A stretch of 64,000 bases of DNA from QHWT01 sp963755695. GTDB lineage: Bacteria; Acidobacteriota; Vicinamibacteria; Vicinamibacterales; 2-12-FULL-66-21. Position 1 is the stretch's first letter. Each line of letters starts with the position of its first letter. The position numbers and the translations under genes were made by a program. The stretch lies in the NCBI GenBank assembly GCA_963755695.1, contig CAVWLB010000010.1:806001-870000 (forward strand), read 5' to 3'. Under the pieces are notes generated by a model. It was not told the DNA's origin, did not search any database, and worked only from the letters and a program-made list of their open reading frames with translations. Shown piece by piece: positions 27,695 through 38,074 of the stretch.

Positions 27695-29436
27695 TGACGC
27701 GTCGCGAGTTGCTCGGGCTCCTCGCGCTCTCGGCGGCGCGCCCCGCCTTTGGCCAGGGCATCTCCTCGCGCGGCGTCAAACCGCAGCCTCGCGGCAAACC
27801 CTCGGGACGTCCGTTCCAGGCTCGCTTGACGGATGTCGCACGGCAGGCGGGACTCGTCGAGCCAATCATCTACGGAGGGGCGGACAGCAAGAGCTACATC
27901 ATTGAAGTTGTTGGGTGTGGCGTCGCGTTTCTCGATTACGACAACGACGGTTGGCTCGATATCTTCATTCTGAGCGGCACGCGGCTGGACGGCGCGCCGT
28001 CAGCCGCCACGAACCACCTCTACAAGAACAACCGCGATGGCACGTTCACTGACGTGACTGCAAAGGCCGGCTTGACTCGCTCCGGCTGGGCCTCGGCAGT
28101 GACAGTCGGTGATTACGACAACGACGGCTTCGACGATCTCTTCATCACCTATTACGGCGAGAACGTTCTCTACCACAACAACGGCGACGGCACGTTCACC
28201 GATGTCACCGGGAAGGCGGGACTTCGCCAGGACGCGGTGCGTTATGGCGCGGGCTGCACCTGGGTGGACTACGATCGTGACGGCCGCCTCGATCTCTTCG
28301 TTGCGACCTACCTGAACACCACGCTCGAGAAGCTGCCGAAGCCCGGTGAGAACACCGACTGTCGCTGGAAAGGGGTGCCGGTGAATTGCGGTCCGCGAGG
28401 CTTGCCGCCGGGATTCGTCCAGTTGTTTCACAACAACGGTGACGGAACGTTCACCGACGTCAGCCGGCAGTCCGGCGTCTCGGCCGCGGCGCGATCGTAC
28501 CCGATGACGACGGTCGCGGCGGATTACGATAACGATGGCTGGCCCGATATCTACGTCGCGTGCGATTCGACGCCGAGCTGGCTGTTTCGTAACCAGCACG
28601 ATGGGACGTTCCGCGAAGAAGCCCTCGAACGCGGGGTAGCGCTGAGTGAAGACGGTGTGGAGCAGGCCGGGATGGGCGTCGCGGTCGGCGATTACGATCT
28701 CGACGGCAACGTGGACATCTTCAAGACCCATTTCGCCGACGACACGAACGTTCTGTACCGCAACGACGGCAAGGGGTATTTCGACGATTTCACGATTCGC
28801 GCCGGTATCGGGGTGGAGACCCGCTTCGTCGGGTGGGGCGCAGGGATCGTCGATCTCGACAACGATGGTCTGCCCGACATTTGTCTCGTGACCGGCAGCG
28901 TCTATCCGGAGGTCGAGCGCTCGCTTCCCGCCTATCCGTTCCGGACGCCGAGGCTGGTATTCCGGAATCTTGGCGACGGCCGGTTCGAGGAACTGATCGA
29001 CGAGGCGGGGAGCGGCGTGGCCGCGCCTCATACGAGTCGTGGATGCGCCTTCGGTGATTTCGACAACGACGGGGATGTGGATATTCTCGTCATGAACATG
29101 AACGAGCCGCCGTCGCTGCTGCGCAACGATGTGTCGAGCGGCGGCCACTGGCTCAAGGTGCTTCTCGTCGGCGTTACCTCCAATCGGAGTGCCATCGGCG
29201 CGCGAGTGCAGGCCCGCTACGGAGGCCGCACGCAGGCGCAAGAGGTGACGGCCCAATCGAGCTTTTATTCAGCAAACGATCGCCGTCTTCATTTCGGCCT
29301 TGGCGCGGCCGCCTCGGCGGACCTCACGATTCGCTGGCCGAACGGCGCAACGGAAAAGATTTCGAGTGTCGAGGCAGACCAGCTGGTGGTCATTCGGGAA
29401 GGAGCTGGAATTCTTCGTCGGCAGAAGTTCAGATAA
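27691..29436 (+). CDS. CRTAC1-family protein (FG-GAP/VCBS + ASPIC/UnbV), Tat-exported, paralogue 3
   Basis: 581 residues from ATG 27691, which overlaps the preceding stop. The N-terminus MMTRRELLGLLALSAARPAF is a twin-arginine-like signal. Seven blades: LDYDNDGWLD, GDYDNDGFDD, VDYDRDGRLD, ADYDNDGWPD, GDYDLDGNVD, VDLDNDGLPD and GDFDNDGDVD. The ASPIC/UnbV domain has SNRSAIGARVQARYGG and HFGLGAAASADLTIRWPNG. Blade spacing and loop sequences match paralogue 1 closely (YITYYG/VTYWG after blade 2; WPDIYVACD after blade 4), which suggests a local duplication. Its TAA shares a base with the ATG of the following GH51 gene, so the glycosidase belongs to the same transcript. Confidence 0.85.
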   Translation: MMTRRELLGLLALSAARPAFGQGISSRGVKPQPRGKPSGRPFQARLTDVARQAGLVEPIIYGGADSKSYIIEVVGCGVAFLDYDNDGWLDIFILSGTRLDGAPSAATNHLYKNNRDGTFTDVTAKAGLTRSGWASAVTVGDYDNDGFDDLFITYYGENVLYHNNGDGTFTDVTGKAGLRQDAVRYGAGCTWVDYDRDGRLDLFVATYLNTTLEKLPKPGENTDCRWKGVPVNCGPRGLPPGFVQLFHNNGDGTFTDVSRQSGVSAAARSYPMTTVAADYDNDGWPDIYVACDSTPSWLFRNQHDGTFREEALERGVALSEDGVEQAGMGVAVGDYDLDGNVDIFKTHFADDTNVLYRNDGKGYFDDFTIRAGIGVETRFVGWGAGIVDLDNDGLPDICLVTGSVYPEVERSLPAYPFRTPRLVFRNLGDGRFEELIDEAGSGVAAPHTSRGCAFGDFDNDGDVDILVMNMNEPPSLLRNDVSSGGHWLKVLLVGVTSNRSAIGARVQARYGGRTQAQEVTAQSSFYSANDRRLHFGLGAAASADLTIRWPNGATEKISSVEADQLVVIREGAGILRRQKFR

Positions 29437-31425
29437 TGCCTTCCTTCAAGCTGCTCATCTTGCCGCTCGTGGTCGCGATCGCGGGACAGGCAGTGCCTCC
29501 GTCGCCGCCGCAGACCGCCAGGGTCGAGATCGACGCTTCAGCGGTCGAAGGCCATATCAGCCGGCATCTCTACGGTCAGTTCCTCGAGTTCATGTTCGAA
29601 GGCATCAAGTATGGCCTGCATGCCGAACTGATTCGCGACCGCGGGTTCGAGGAGCAGTCCGACATCACCGGCCTTCCGCGATTCTGGGAACGCTATCCCG
29701 ACGGCCGCAACGACGACTACGCGATCTCCTTCCGGCGCGATGAGGACGTGGCGTATCCGAACACTCAACTCGAGAAGGGAACGACCGGCGGGCACGCACT
29801 GCGGGTGCAACTCCAGCCCGGAGTAATCGCGCGTCACGGTGTCTATCAGGCGCGAGTACCAATTCGGCGGGGGCTCGAGTATCGCGGGTACCTCTGGTTG
29901 AAGACGGACTCGTTTACCGGCGGGGTCGCGCTGGCGCTCGAAGCGGATGCGACTGGCGGGCGTATTTACGGCGAAACGCGCATCGCACACGTCGAGGGAG
30001 ATTGGACGAAGTACGCCTTCACGTTGAGGCCAACGGCGAGTGATCGGCTTTCCCGCTTCGTGATTCTGTTCGAAGGTGAGGGCACCATCTGGGTCGACCA
30101 GGTCTCGCTGATGCCAGGCGACGCCGTGGATGGCGTGCGAGCCGACGTCTTCGCCAGGATCAAGCAGCTCGAGCCGGCGTTCATCCGATGGCCCGGCGGA
30201 AACGTGGCGCAGGATTATCACTGGCAATGGGGCGTTGGTCCGCGCGATGCCCGGCCGACGTGGATCAACCTGTCCTGGCGTGACGAGCTCGAACCGAGTG
30301 ATTTCGGCACCGACGAGTTCATTCGATTTGCGCGCAACCTCGGCGCCGAGCCGTCTTTGACCGTGAACGTCGAAGGGCGTGGCGCGACCACTGAAGAAGC
30401 GGCGGCGTGGGTCGAGGTCCTGCAATGGCCCGTCGACCTCCACTTACGGCGCGATGCGCGCCCGCAACGGGCACCCCGAGCCGTATCGGGTCCGATACTG
30501 GGAGATCGGCAACGAGATCTGGGGCGACTGGGTTCGTGGGCACTCCGATGCCGAGACCTACGCCAAGAATCTCAGACGATACCTGGCGGCGATGCGCGCC
30601 GTCGATCCTTCGATCAAGGTGATTGCTGTCGGTGACAACGACATGACATGGAATCGCACCGTGCTCCAGCGCGCCGCCGACCGCGTCGACTACCTGGCGA
30701 TCCATCACTATTACGGCCGCCGCGACATGCAGGGCGACCTGAAGAACCTGCTTGCGCGTCCGCTTCATTACGAGACGTTCTACCGCGACGTCCAGTCGCT
30801 GCTCGAGCCGCTCGCGCAGAATCGGCGTCCCCGGTTGGCGATCAACGAGTGGGGGCTCGATTTGCCCGAATCGCAGCAATACTCGGTGCTGTCCGCTCTT
30901 TACGGCGCGCGTCTGATGAACGTGTTCGAGCGGAGCGAGGTCGTGGGGATGAGCGCGGTCTCCGACCTCGTGAATGGCTGGCCGGGCGGCATCATTCAGG
31001 CCGGACGGCATGGCGTGTTCGTCACGCCGATCTACCTGGTCAACAAGTTGTATGCGTCACATCGAGGCGCCGATCGCCTGCGGACGAAAGTCGACGGTCC
31101 CACCATTTCAACCAGTCGGGAGGGAGACGCCCCGGCAGTCGATGTCGTGGCGAGCCGATCGGCCGACGGCCGCAGTATTTACGTGAAAGCTGTCAATACC
31201 GACCTCGAGCGCCCGATGACCGTTCAGATCAGCGTCCGCGGGACGGCAGTATCGTCGACCGCAACCGTCGACCGCGTGATTGCGGATTCACTCACAGCAT
31301 TCAACGGATTCGCAACGCCGGATGCCGTGCGCACGACCCGCAGTTCCATCAAGGCAGGTAGCAGCTTTTCACTGGCGCTGCCCAAACACTCCATCGCGGT
31401 GGTCACCTTGACGACTGCGAGGTAA
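29436..31425 (+). CDS. Alpha-L-arabinofuranosidase, GH51 (second copy), one frameshift
   Basis: About 662 residues when reconstructed. The signal peptide is KLLILPLVVAIAGQAVP. A carbohydrate-binding-like beta domain (about residues 100-220, ending TIWVDQVSLMPGD) is inserted before the GH51 barrel. Barrel motifs are HLYGQFLEFMFEGIKYGL, FIRWPGGNVAQDYHW, the acid/base Glu in YWEIGNEIWGDW (about 361), and the nucleophile Glu in AINEWGLDL (about 470). The frame breaks near 30414-30420, one base too many between WVE and CNGPSTSTYG. This copy is larger than the GH51 at 13.7 kb and has a Sec signal rather than a Tat one. Its ATG overlaps the stop of CRTAC1 paralogue 3. It would debranch arabinan or arabinoxylan outside the cytoplasm. 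Confidence 0.83.
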
Positions 31426-31439
31426 CCCCGTGTGAGTTG

Positions 31440-31497
31440 GGTGTAGGGCGCTTCTTCAGAGGCGCTGCGTGATGCCGTCTAAGACCCGCCCTACACC
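31440..31497. repeat. REP-like palindromic repeat, copy 2, between convergent genes
   Basis: Outer perfect 10-bp arms (GGTGTAGGGC at 31440-31449 and its complement at 31488-31497) enclose a smaller imperfect hairpin (GGCGCTTCT TC AGAGGCGCT). The element fills the gap between the GH51 stop (31425) and the stop of the convergent GH39 gene (31497). It looks like a bidirectional terminator built from the repeat family seen at 11.87, 40.3 and 54.8 kb. Confidence 0.65.
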
Positions 31498-33183
31498 TAC
31501 CACGCGATCGTTATGAGCGACACGGCCTGGCGAGGAAGGGCGAACGCCAACCGCACGCGGCCATCGGACGCCGCAAGCCGTTGTGGTGGTCCAATCTGCG
31601 CGAGCCGCCCCGATTGCTCCAGCTGCGCGAACTGATCTGGCGTTGGTGTTTGCGGCGCGCCCATCCGCTTCCACGCTTCGTAGGCGTTACTGTGATCCCT
31701 GTCGACGCGCGCGTGGGTCACGACGACCGCTCCGTCTGCGACGTGCTCCACGGCGAGATCCACGTCAGCCGCCGGCGCCGCCACATCATCGTCGTGGTAG
31801 TTCCACACGAGGACCCAGATGGAGCGCTCGTTGCGAGTGGCAATCGCATTGATATCAGGTTGCTGCCTCACGCCGCTGTCGCGCACGGTGTCGAGAGGCA
31901 GGCCACCCGAACTTTCAAGCGACACGAAATCGCCGCGCATCTGTCCCAGCATCCGAAAGACGTTCAATACCGGTTTGTCGATGCCGTTGGTCGACAGATC
32001 GCGGAATCCATCGAAGTACGGCTGATCTTCGAACTCGAACGCCCAGGTTACGGAGCCGAGAAGATTGACCTCGTGCAGGCGCGCCAGTTGGTAGGTGCGT
32101 GCAATCTGTTCCGCCGTATAACTCGAGTACATCGTTCCGTTACGGTACGCGTTCTGTCGGGTACGCCCTCGCCGGACAGGCGGCACAGCCTTCGGGGTCC
32201 GATTCGCCGATGACGATCGGAACGCCTTTGAGCGGAGGAAACGAGGCAACGATCGCGAAACCCTTGGCGATCGACGTGAGCTGATTGGCGATCCCCATGC
32301 GCACGTGGCCGTCCTCGGTCACGCGAGGGGCACCCTTGGCGTGAAAACCGACGTAGTCGATCGGTGACCCGGTCTTGCCCGTCGCGTAGTTCCGTCCGCT
32401 GACACAGTGATCCAGAAAGCTGCGCAGGAATTTCTCGGCGCGAGCGTCACCCGGTCCGGTGGCATGAGGACCGCCGATTCGCGCGCTCGGCAGCGCGCGC
32501 TTCAACCCGTCGGCCGCATAGTCATAGAGTTTGAAATATTCCTCGGGCGTGCCCTGCCAATAGCCGATATCCGGCTCGTTCCAGACTTCCCACCACCAGC
32601 TCTCCACTTCCGCGCGGCCGTACTTCTCGACCGAATGCCGGACCCATTGAGAGACGAGATCGCGCCACTTGTTGTAGTCAGCCGGCGGATGCGCCCAGCC
32701 GGTGAAGACGGTGGTGTACTGATCGCCCGGCGCCCATCGATGTCGATAGGGTTCGGGCGCCACGGCCAGCGCCTCGGGCATGAAGCCGATCTCGACGAGT
32801 GGCTTCATGCCGCGCTGGAGATACGTATCGAAGATGCGATCGACGATCGTCCAGTCGTAACGCGGTTGTCCCTGAGCGTCTTCCGTATAGGCGTTCGTCG
32901 ATCCCCATTTCAGTGCGGGGCTGCCGTCGCCGGTCGTCAGGAGATTGTGCGTTCGCACGTAGACCGGCACGGGGCTCAGTTCGGCCAACTCCGACAGGAG
33001 CTTCCGGCCGTCCGTCATATAGGTGTAGTTCGGTTCGTCGTAGCCGAAGAAGGCCCAAACCGGCTTCATCGGCCCCTGGCGGGCGGAGGCGTCGACCCGA
33101 ATCGTGACCCGGGCGGCCGGTCCGGCCGGCGGCTGCGAGACGAAGAGAATGGCGGCGAGGGCTACGGCGAACGCACGCGACAT
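31497..33183 (-). CDS. GH39-family glycoside hydrolase (beta-xylosidase-like), one frameshift
   Basis: About 561 residues when reconstructed, with a signal peptide (SRAFAVALAAILFVSQPPAG). The barrel begins VWAFFGYDEPNYTYM and shows VPVYVRTHNLL. The acid/base Glu is in WWWEVWNEPDIGYWQG (about residue 199), and a candidate nucleophile Glu is in VIGESDPEGCAACPAR (about 322). The C-terminal beta region runs to WKRMGAPQTPTPDQF and an aromatic end. The frame breaks near 32161, with one extra base between ARAYP and QNAYRNGTMYSSY. GH39 enzymes are mainly beta-xylosidases and alpha-iduronidases; with two GH51 genes nearby, a xylosidase role is likely. It is divergent from the LacI gene with 29 bp between, so the two share a control region. 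Confidence 0.72.
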
Positions 33184-33212
33184 CGTCGGAAGTTAGATAA
33201 TATGGCTTCCGC
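33184..33212. promoter_or_regulatory. Divergent GH39 / lacI-type control region
   Basis: The 29-bp gap between the GH39 ATG (33183, leftward) and the LacI-family ATG (33213, rightward) holds CGGAAG at 33187-33192 and its inverse CTTCCG at 33206-33211, around an AT-rich TTAGATAATAT that could serve as a -10 element. The compact layout suggests autoregulation. The site differs from the GTGAAC/GTTCAC palindrome at 15.4 kb. Confidence 0.35.
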
Positions 33213-34409
33213 ATGTCCTCGGACGCTCGAAAGCCCACGGCTCCGGTCGGCATCAAGGACATTGCCCGCGCGCTGGGCATTTCGACCGGAACCGTCGATC
33301 GCGCGCTCCACGCCAAGCCCGGCGTGAGCGCCATGACCCGGGCCCGCGTGCTGAGCATGGCCGAATCGCTCGGCTACCGGCCGAACCTGGCCGCGCGTTA
33401 CCTGAAATCGCAGAAACAGCTCAGAATTTCGGTCCACCTGCCCAGGGAAATCGCGCTCTTCTGGGACTCCCTCCGTGAGGGCATCCGCCAGGCGGCAGCG
33501 CCGTTTGCCCCGGCCCTGCACGTCGACTTCCGAAGCTATCCAAGCCTCGGCGACGGCGACATCCCGCTCTTCGAGGACGCGCTGCGGGAGGGCACCAATG
33601 GATTGATCATCGCGCCGGGCAATCCCGCGGCGTTGAGGCCATACATTCGCAAGGCCGCGCGAAAGGACATTCCCGTCGTCTGCGTGATCACCGACGCCCC
33701 TGACACGCCGCGGCTCGCGTCAGTGTCCGCGGATCCGTTCACGGTTGGTGCGGTTGCCGGCGAGCTGCTCGCCAGATACCAGCCGTCCGGCGGAAAGGTC
33801 GCGTTCTTCACCGGTTGGCTCTCGATGCAGGATCACGCCGACAAGCTGCGCGGGTTCGAATCGAGTCTCGCAACCGCCGGCGGCATGCTGAAGCTGGGCC
33901 CGGTCGTCGAAGCGCACGACGACGAGCGCGAGGCGCATCGGCGTGCGTTGGCCGTGCTTCAAGCACATCCCGATCTGACGTCGATTTATGTCAGCACGGT
34001 GAACTCGCTCCCGGTACTGCGCGCGGCGGAGCAGGAAGGCCGACTGCCCGGGCTCATCGTCGTGACGACGGATCTCTTTCCGGAACTCGTCGAACGAATC
34101 CGAGCCGGCACGATTGCGGCGACCGTTTATCAGAGGCCGCTCAGTCAGGGCCGGATGGCGCTGCTGGCGCTGTACCAGTTTTTGCTGAACGGTGCGTGTC
34201 CGTCCACGCGGATGCACGTCGTGCCGCACCTGGTGATGCGGAGCAACCTCGATCTGTTTTTGGAGCGCCTGCCCGTGGACCTCGAGGCAAGTCCCTCGTC
34301 GGCTGCTGCGGATCGGACGGTGCCCCGGCGTGTGGAGGTTGGCAGCCAGAGCGGGCGCGGGATCTTGACGCGCCCCCGGCGGCCAATCGGATCGCGTCAC
34401 CCTGCATGA
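33213..34409 (+). CDS. LacI-family transcriptional regulator
   Basis: 398 residues. The N-terminal helix-turn-helix and hinge helix are typical: GIKDIARALGISTGTVDRAL, then VLSMAESLGYRPNLAARYL (about residues 10-62). A periplasmic-binding-protein-like effector domain follows (about 70-345), with INGLIIAPGNP-type and VFFTGW-like strands and a DLTSIYVSTVNSLPVL region. The last ~45 residues (after LFLERLPVDLE) form a Ser/Arg/Pro-rich tail without domain character. It faces GH39 and lies beside GH51 and the CRTAC1 cluster, so its effector is probably a pentose or oligosaccharide and its targets the surrounding glycan genes. The palindrome at 15411-15430 is a candidate remote target. Confidence 0.88.
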   Translation: MSSDARKPTAPVGIKDIARALGISTGTVDRALHAKPGVSAMTRARVLSMAESLGYRPNLAARYLKSQKQLRISVHLPREIALFWDSLREGIRQAAAPFAPALHVDFRSYPSLGDGDIPLFEDALREGTNGLIIAPGNPAALRPYIRKAARKDIPVVCVITDAPDTPRLASVSADPFTVGAVAGELLARYQPSGGKVAFFTGWLSMQDHADKLRGFESSLATAGGMLKLGPVVEAHDDEREAHRRALAVLQAHPDLTSIYVSTVNSLPVLRAAEQEGRLPGLIVVTTDLFPELVERIRAGTIAATVYQRPLSQGRMALLALYQFLLNGACPSTRMHVVPHLVMRSNLDLFLERLPVDLEASPSSAAADRTVPRRVEVGSQSGRGILTRPRRPIGSRHPA

Positions 34410-34441
34410 CGCGGCGGTGTCGTCACGGCTCATCGCCTCGC

Positions 34442-34987
34442 TCAGCGCTTCGACGAAGGAGGCACCATCCCCTTGATCCGGAAGTAGGTCACGAGATTGC
34501 CGTAGTGTTCGTTCAGATGGTTGGTGTTGTTCAGAAGCGCGCTCGCACGCGCGAACTGTCCTTGGCCAAAGGGGTTCTGAACCATCTCGCCGGCTGAGGC
34601 GTCGGTCAGCGCGTTGAACGCCGCGTCGCAATAGGCGGTCGAATCCGCCACTGCCTTGATGATCGCCGCTTTCGTGGTGGCCGTCTTCTCGAAGTCTCCT
34701 TCACCGAACGGCGTCTTCTCGCCCTTGGCCGCCGAGCAATAGACATAGCTCGCGCCGGCCACGTGCGCCAGGATTTGCCCGAATGTCCTGACACCATCGA
34801 CAGGCTTGAAGGCATAGTCCGCTTCAGGCATCTGTTCTGCGGACTCGGTGATGTTCCGCTTCGCGCCGTTCCAGGAATTCTTGATCGCCTGACTTACCGG
34901 GTTGGCTGGGTCCGTTGCCGGGCGCTCCTGCGCGGAAACCGAAGCCAGCAGCGCCAGCAACACTGTCAACACCACTCCTGCTCGCAT
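34442..34987 (-). CDS. DinB-family protein, exported
   Basis: 181 residues from ATG 34987, with TGAGGTGC as ribosome-binding site; the frame runs further upstream without one. A cleavable signal (AGVVLTVLLALLASVSAQ) is followed by a DinB four-helix-bundle domain. Candidate metal-binding His are in GQILAHVAGASY and NTNHLNEHYGNL. DinB-like proteins are metal-dependent and include thiol transferases, but most have no known role. It is not clearly linked to either neighbour: it is convergent with the LacI gene and divergent from the permease. Confidence 0.78.
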   Translation of the reverse strand: MRAGVVLTVLLALLASVSAQERPATDPANPVSQAIKNSWNGAKRNITESAEQMPEADYAFKPVDGVRTFGQILAHVAGASYVYCSAAKGEKTPFGEGDFEKTATTKAAIIKAVADSTAYCDAAFNALTDASAGEMVQNPFGQGQFARASALLNNTNHLNEHYGNLVTYFRIKGMVPPSSKR

Positions 34988-35130
34988 GTGCACCTCATAT
35001 ACAAGAAAGAATTCGCGCTCGGATGCGCAAGGTCGATTATTGCTGGTGGCCGTGGCAACTGCCAACCCCACGTGCCGAAGCCGATGTCGCGCGCGAAGCC
35101 ATGAGCCACGAGATCGGGTATAAAGCCGGG

Positions 35131-36648
35131 ATGTCGGACTCCGTCCCCCCTCCAGAGGACCGTCGGCGCGAGGACGAACGGGAGCTCCGGCGGTTTGGCT
35201 ACGCCCAGGAACTCTTTCGCACGATGGGCGGGTTCTCGAACTTCGCCATCTCGTTTTCCATCATTTCCATTCTCACCGGCGCGGTCACCCTCTATCAGCA
35301 CGGGCTGCTGATGGGCGGGCCGGCCGAGATGGCGTTCGGCTGGCCGCTCGTTGCGTTCTTCACGATGGCCGTGGCGCTGAGCATGGCGGAGCTCGCATCT
35401 TCGGTTCCGACATCCGGCGCGATGTATCACTGGGCGTCGCTGCTGGGCGGCAATTGCTGGGGCTGGTTCACCGCCTGGTTCAACATCACCGGGCAGCTCG
35501 CCGCGATCGCGGGCATCGACTACGGCGCTGCGATCTTCGTCACGCCGCTCCTCGGCCTGCCGATGACCACGACGAACATGCTGATGGTGTACGCGGGCAT
35601 CCTGATCTCGCATGCGCTGCTCAATCACATCGGGATTACGCTCGTCGCGCGGCTCAACGATCTCAGCGTCACTGTACACATCGTCGGGGTGATCGCGATC
35701 GTCGGCGCGTTGACGCTGTTTGCGCCGAAGCAGCCGTCGACATATGTTCTTCGCGCGGATTACTTCGAACAGCGAAGGCTGGCCGTACTGGTGGGCGTTC
35801 GTCGTCGGGACTGCTGCAGGCGCAGTGGACCTTCACCGGTTACGACGCCTCGGCGAGCGTGTCCGAAGAGACCGTCGATCCCAGACGACGGGTTCCGTGG
35901 GGCATCGTGATGGCGGTCGCGGTCTCCGCTGTGGTGGGATACGTGCTGTTGATCGCGCTCACCCTTGCGATCAAGGACATGCCCTCGGTGTTGTCGGCGC
36001 GGGATCCGGCCGGTCACAACGTTCCGGCGGTGATCGCGATCCTGAACGGCGCGCTGGGCGCGCGTGCGGGCGGCGGTGTCAGCGGGACTGGCCGCGATAG
36101 CGATGTGGTTCTGCGGTCTCTCAGCCGTGACCTGGAGTTCGCGAACGATTTATGCGTTCGCGCGGGACCGGCGGGATGCCGGGTTCGATTCGTGTGGAAG
36201 CGGGTGAGCGCCAGGTATTCGACGCCGGCTCCGGCAATCTGGCTGTGCGTGGTGGTGGCGTTCGCGGCGACCATCAGCAGCGGTACCTATGCCGTCGTGA
36301 CGTCGATCAGCGTCATCGGACTGTACTTCTCATACATCATTCCGGTCTATCTGGCCTGGCGTCGACGAGGGACGGCGGCCGCTGCACCGCATGGTCCGTG
36401 GCACCTGGGCCGTCTTGGATCGGCCATCAACCTCGTCGCCATCCTCTGGGTCATCTTCATCACCGGGATTCTCAGCATTCCGGATAACATGCGCGCAGGG
36501 AAGACCATCGCCGGCGCTGACGATCCTGCTTGCGGCGTGGTACCTGCTGTCGGAGCGGCATCGCTTCCGCGGTCCCGCATGGCAGGCATCCGGCAAACCG
36601 GATTGGCTGGTGAAACAGGCGAGAGAGGACGAACGGTGGGGGACCTGA
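35131..36648 (+). pseudogene. APC-family amino acid/amine permease, disrupted by several indels
   Basis: About 500 residues across at least five frame changes, near 35770, 35808, 36070, 36175 and 36500. The N-terminal third is intact: RRFGYAQELFRTMGGFSNFA and TLYQHGLLMGGPAEM mark the APC-superfamily amino acid/GABA permease group, and SSVPTSGAMYHWASLLGG is the helix-3 motif. Later pieces recoverable in other frames include WPYWWAFVVG, then LLQAQWTFTGYDASASVSEE, AVTWSSRTIYAFARD and SGTYAVVTSISVIGLYFSYI. ATG 35131 is preferred; ATG 35101 is the alternative. All pieces are in the right order with normal sequence, so sequencing error is as likely as true decay. The end overlaps the start of the ligase gene, which suggests transport of its substrate. 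Confidence 0.7.
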
Positions 36649-38030
36649 CTGCAACCGAACGGGGACGGCTGACGCTCGACGAGTTGCGAGGTCTCGTCGA
36701 CCGCGAGCAGATCGACACCGTGATCGTCGGTTTCACCGATCACTACGGCCGCCTGCTCGGCAAGCGATACGACGCCGAGATGTTCATCGACGAAACCGCG
36801 ACCCATGGCAGCCACGGATGCGATTACCTCCTCACGACCGACATGGAGATGGAGCCCGTTCCCGGCTACCGCTTCGCCAACTGGGAGCAAGGGCTACGGC
36901 GACTTTCATCTCGTTCCGGATCTGGGAACGTTGTCGGTGGCGAGCTGGCTCGACAAAACGGCCTTGGTGCTGTGCGATGTAAACGACCAGGACGGGCACT
37001 GAGGTGTCGGTTGCGCCGCGCTCGATTCTTCGTCGACAGGTGGAGGCGGCACGAGAGCTTGGGTTCAACGCCGACTGCCGCGTCCGAGCTGGAGTACTAC
37101 CTCTTTCAACAGAGCTACCGTCAGGCGGCCGACCTCGATTACCGAACCATTCAGCCCGCGGGCTGGTATCTCGAGGACTACCACATTCTGCAAGGGACGC
37201 GGACCGAGCCGTTCACCGCGGCGGTGCGCCGTCATCTCAAGGCGTCTGGCGTCCCGGTCGAGAACATCGAAAGGCGAATGGGGACTCGGCCAGCACGAAA
37301 TCAACGTCCGCTACGCCGAAGCGCTGCAGATGGCCGACCGCCACGTCGTCTACAAGCAATGCTTGAAGGAAGTCGCCGAGCGGATGGGACTGTCGGTCAC
37401 GTTCATGGCCAAGTTCGCCGCCGATCGGGCCGGCTCGAGCTGTCACATCCATTTCAGCCTGTGGCGCGACGGCAAGAACGCGTTCGACGGGGATGCCGAG
37501 CTCGATGGAGTGAAGTGCTCGGAAGCGTTTCGCTGGTTCCTCGGCGGCTGGATCGCCCACGTGCCGGACGTGATGGTGTTCTACGCTCCGACCGTCAACT
37601 CCTACAAGCGGTACGTGGATGCATCGTGGGCGCCGACGCGAGCTCGCCTGGAGCTACGACAATCGCACCGCCGGCGTTTCGCGTCGTCGGCGAGGGATCG
37701 AGCCTCCGCATCGAGTGCCGCATCCCGGGCGCCGACTGCAATCCCTACCTGGCGTTCGCGGCGGCATTGGCCTCAGGGCTCGACGGAATCAGGAACCGCA
37801 TCGAGCCGCCGCCCTGTTTCAAGGGCGACATGTACGCTGCGCGCGATCTGCCGCACGTGCCCGACGGCCTCGACGAGGCGGCCGATCGCTTCGCCGCGAG
37901 CGAGTTCGCCGCGCGGACATTCGGCGACGACGTCGTCGAGCACTATGCACATTTCTTCAGAACGGAACAGGCCGCCTTCGATCGAGCCGTCACGGACTGG
38001 GAGCGTCGGCGCTACTTCGAGCGGATATGA
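36636..38030 (+). pseudogene. Glutamine-synthetase-family ligase (GlnT/PuuA-like), six single-base insertions
   Basis: GTG 36636 starts inside the end of the permease gene. Removing six single extra bases (near 36885, 36996, 37076, 37268, 37640 and 37676) gives a 463-codon frame. The frame carries VGFTDHYGRLLGKRYDAEMF, then ELEYYLFQQSYRQA, GEWGLGQHEINVRYAEAL, the ATP-site FAADRAGSSCHIHFSLW, and an NRTAGFRVVGEGS arginine segment. These are core glutamine-synthetase motifs. The length and N-terminus fit the family that ligates glutamate to amines (gamma-glutamylpolyamine or gamma-glutamylmethylamide synthetases), not the central nitrogen enzyme GlnA. The adjacent permease, SDR and ALDH support a gamma-glutamylated amine route. 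The exact substrate is unknown. Confidence 0.72.
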
Positions 38031-38074
38031 TCCGCGAGCGGCGAGGGGCGAGGGGCGAAACCGAGGTGCGATAG

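Noticed and set aside
38031..38070. Short GCGAGGG repeat before the SDR
   Set aside because: Only two to three imperfect units; too short to interpret beyond local slippage.
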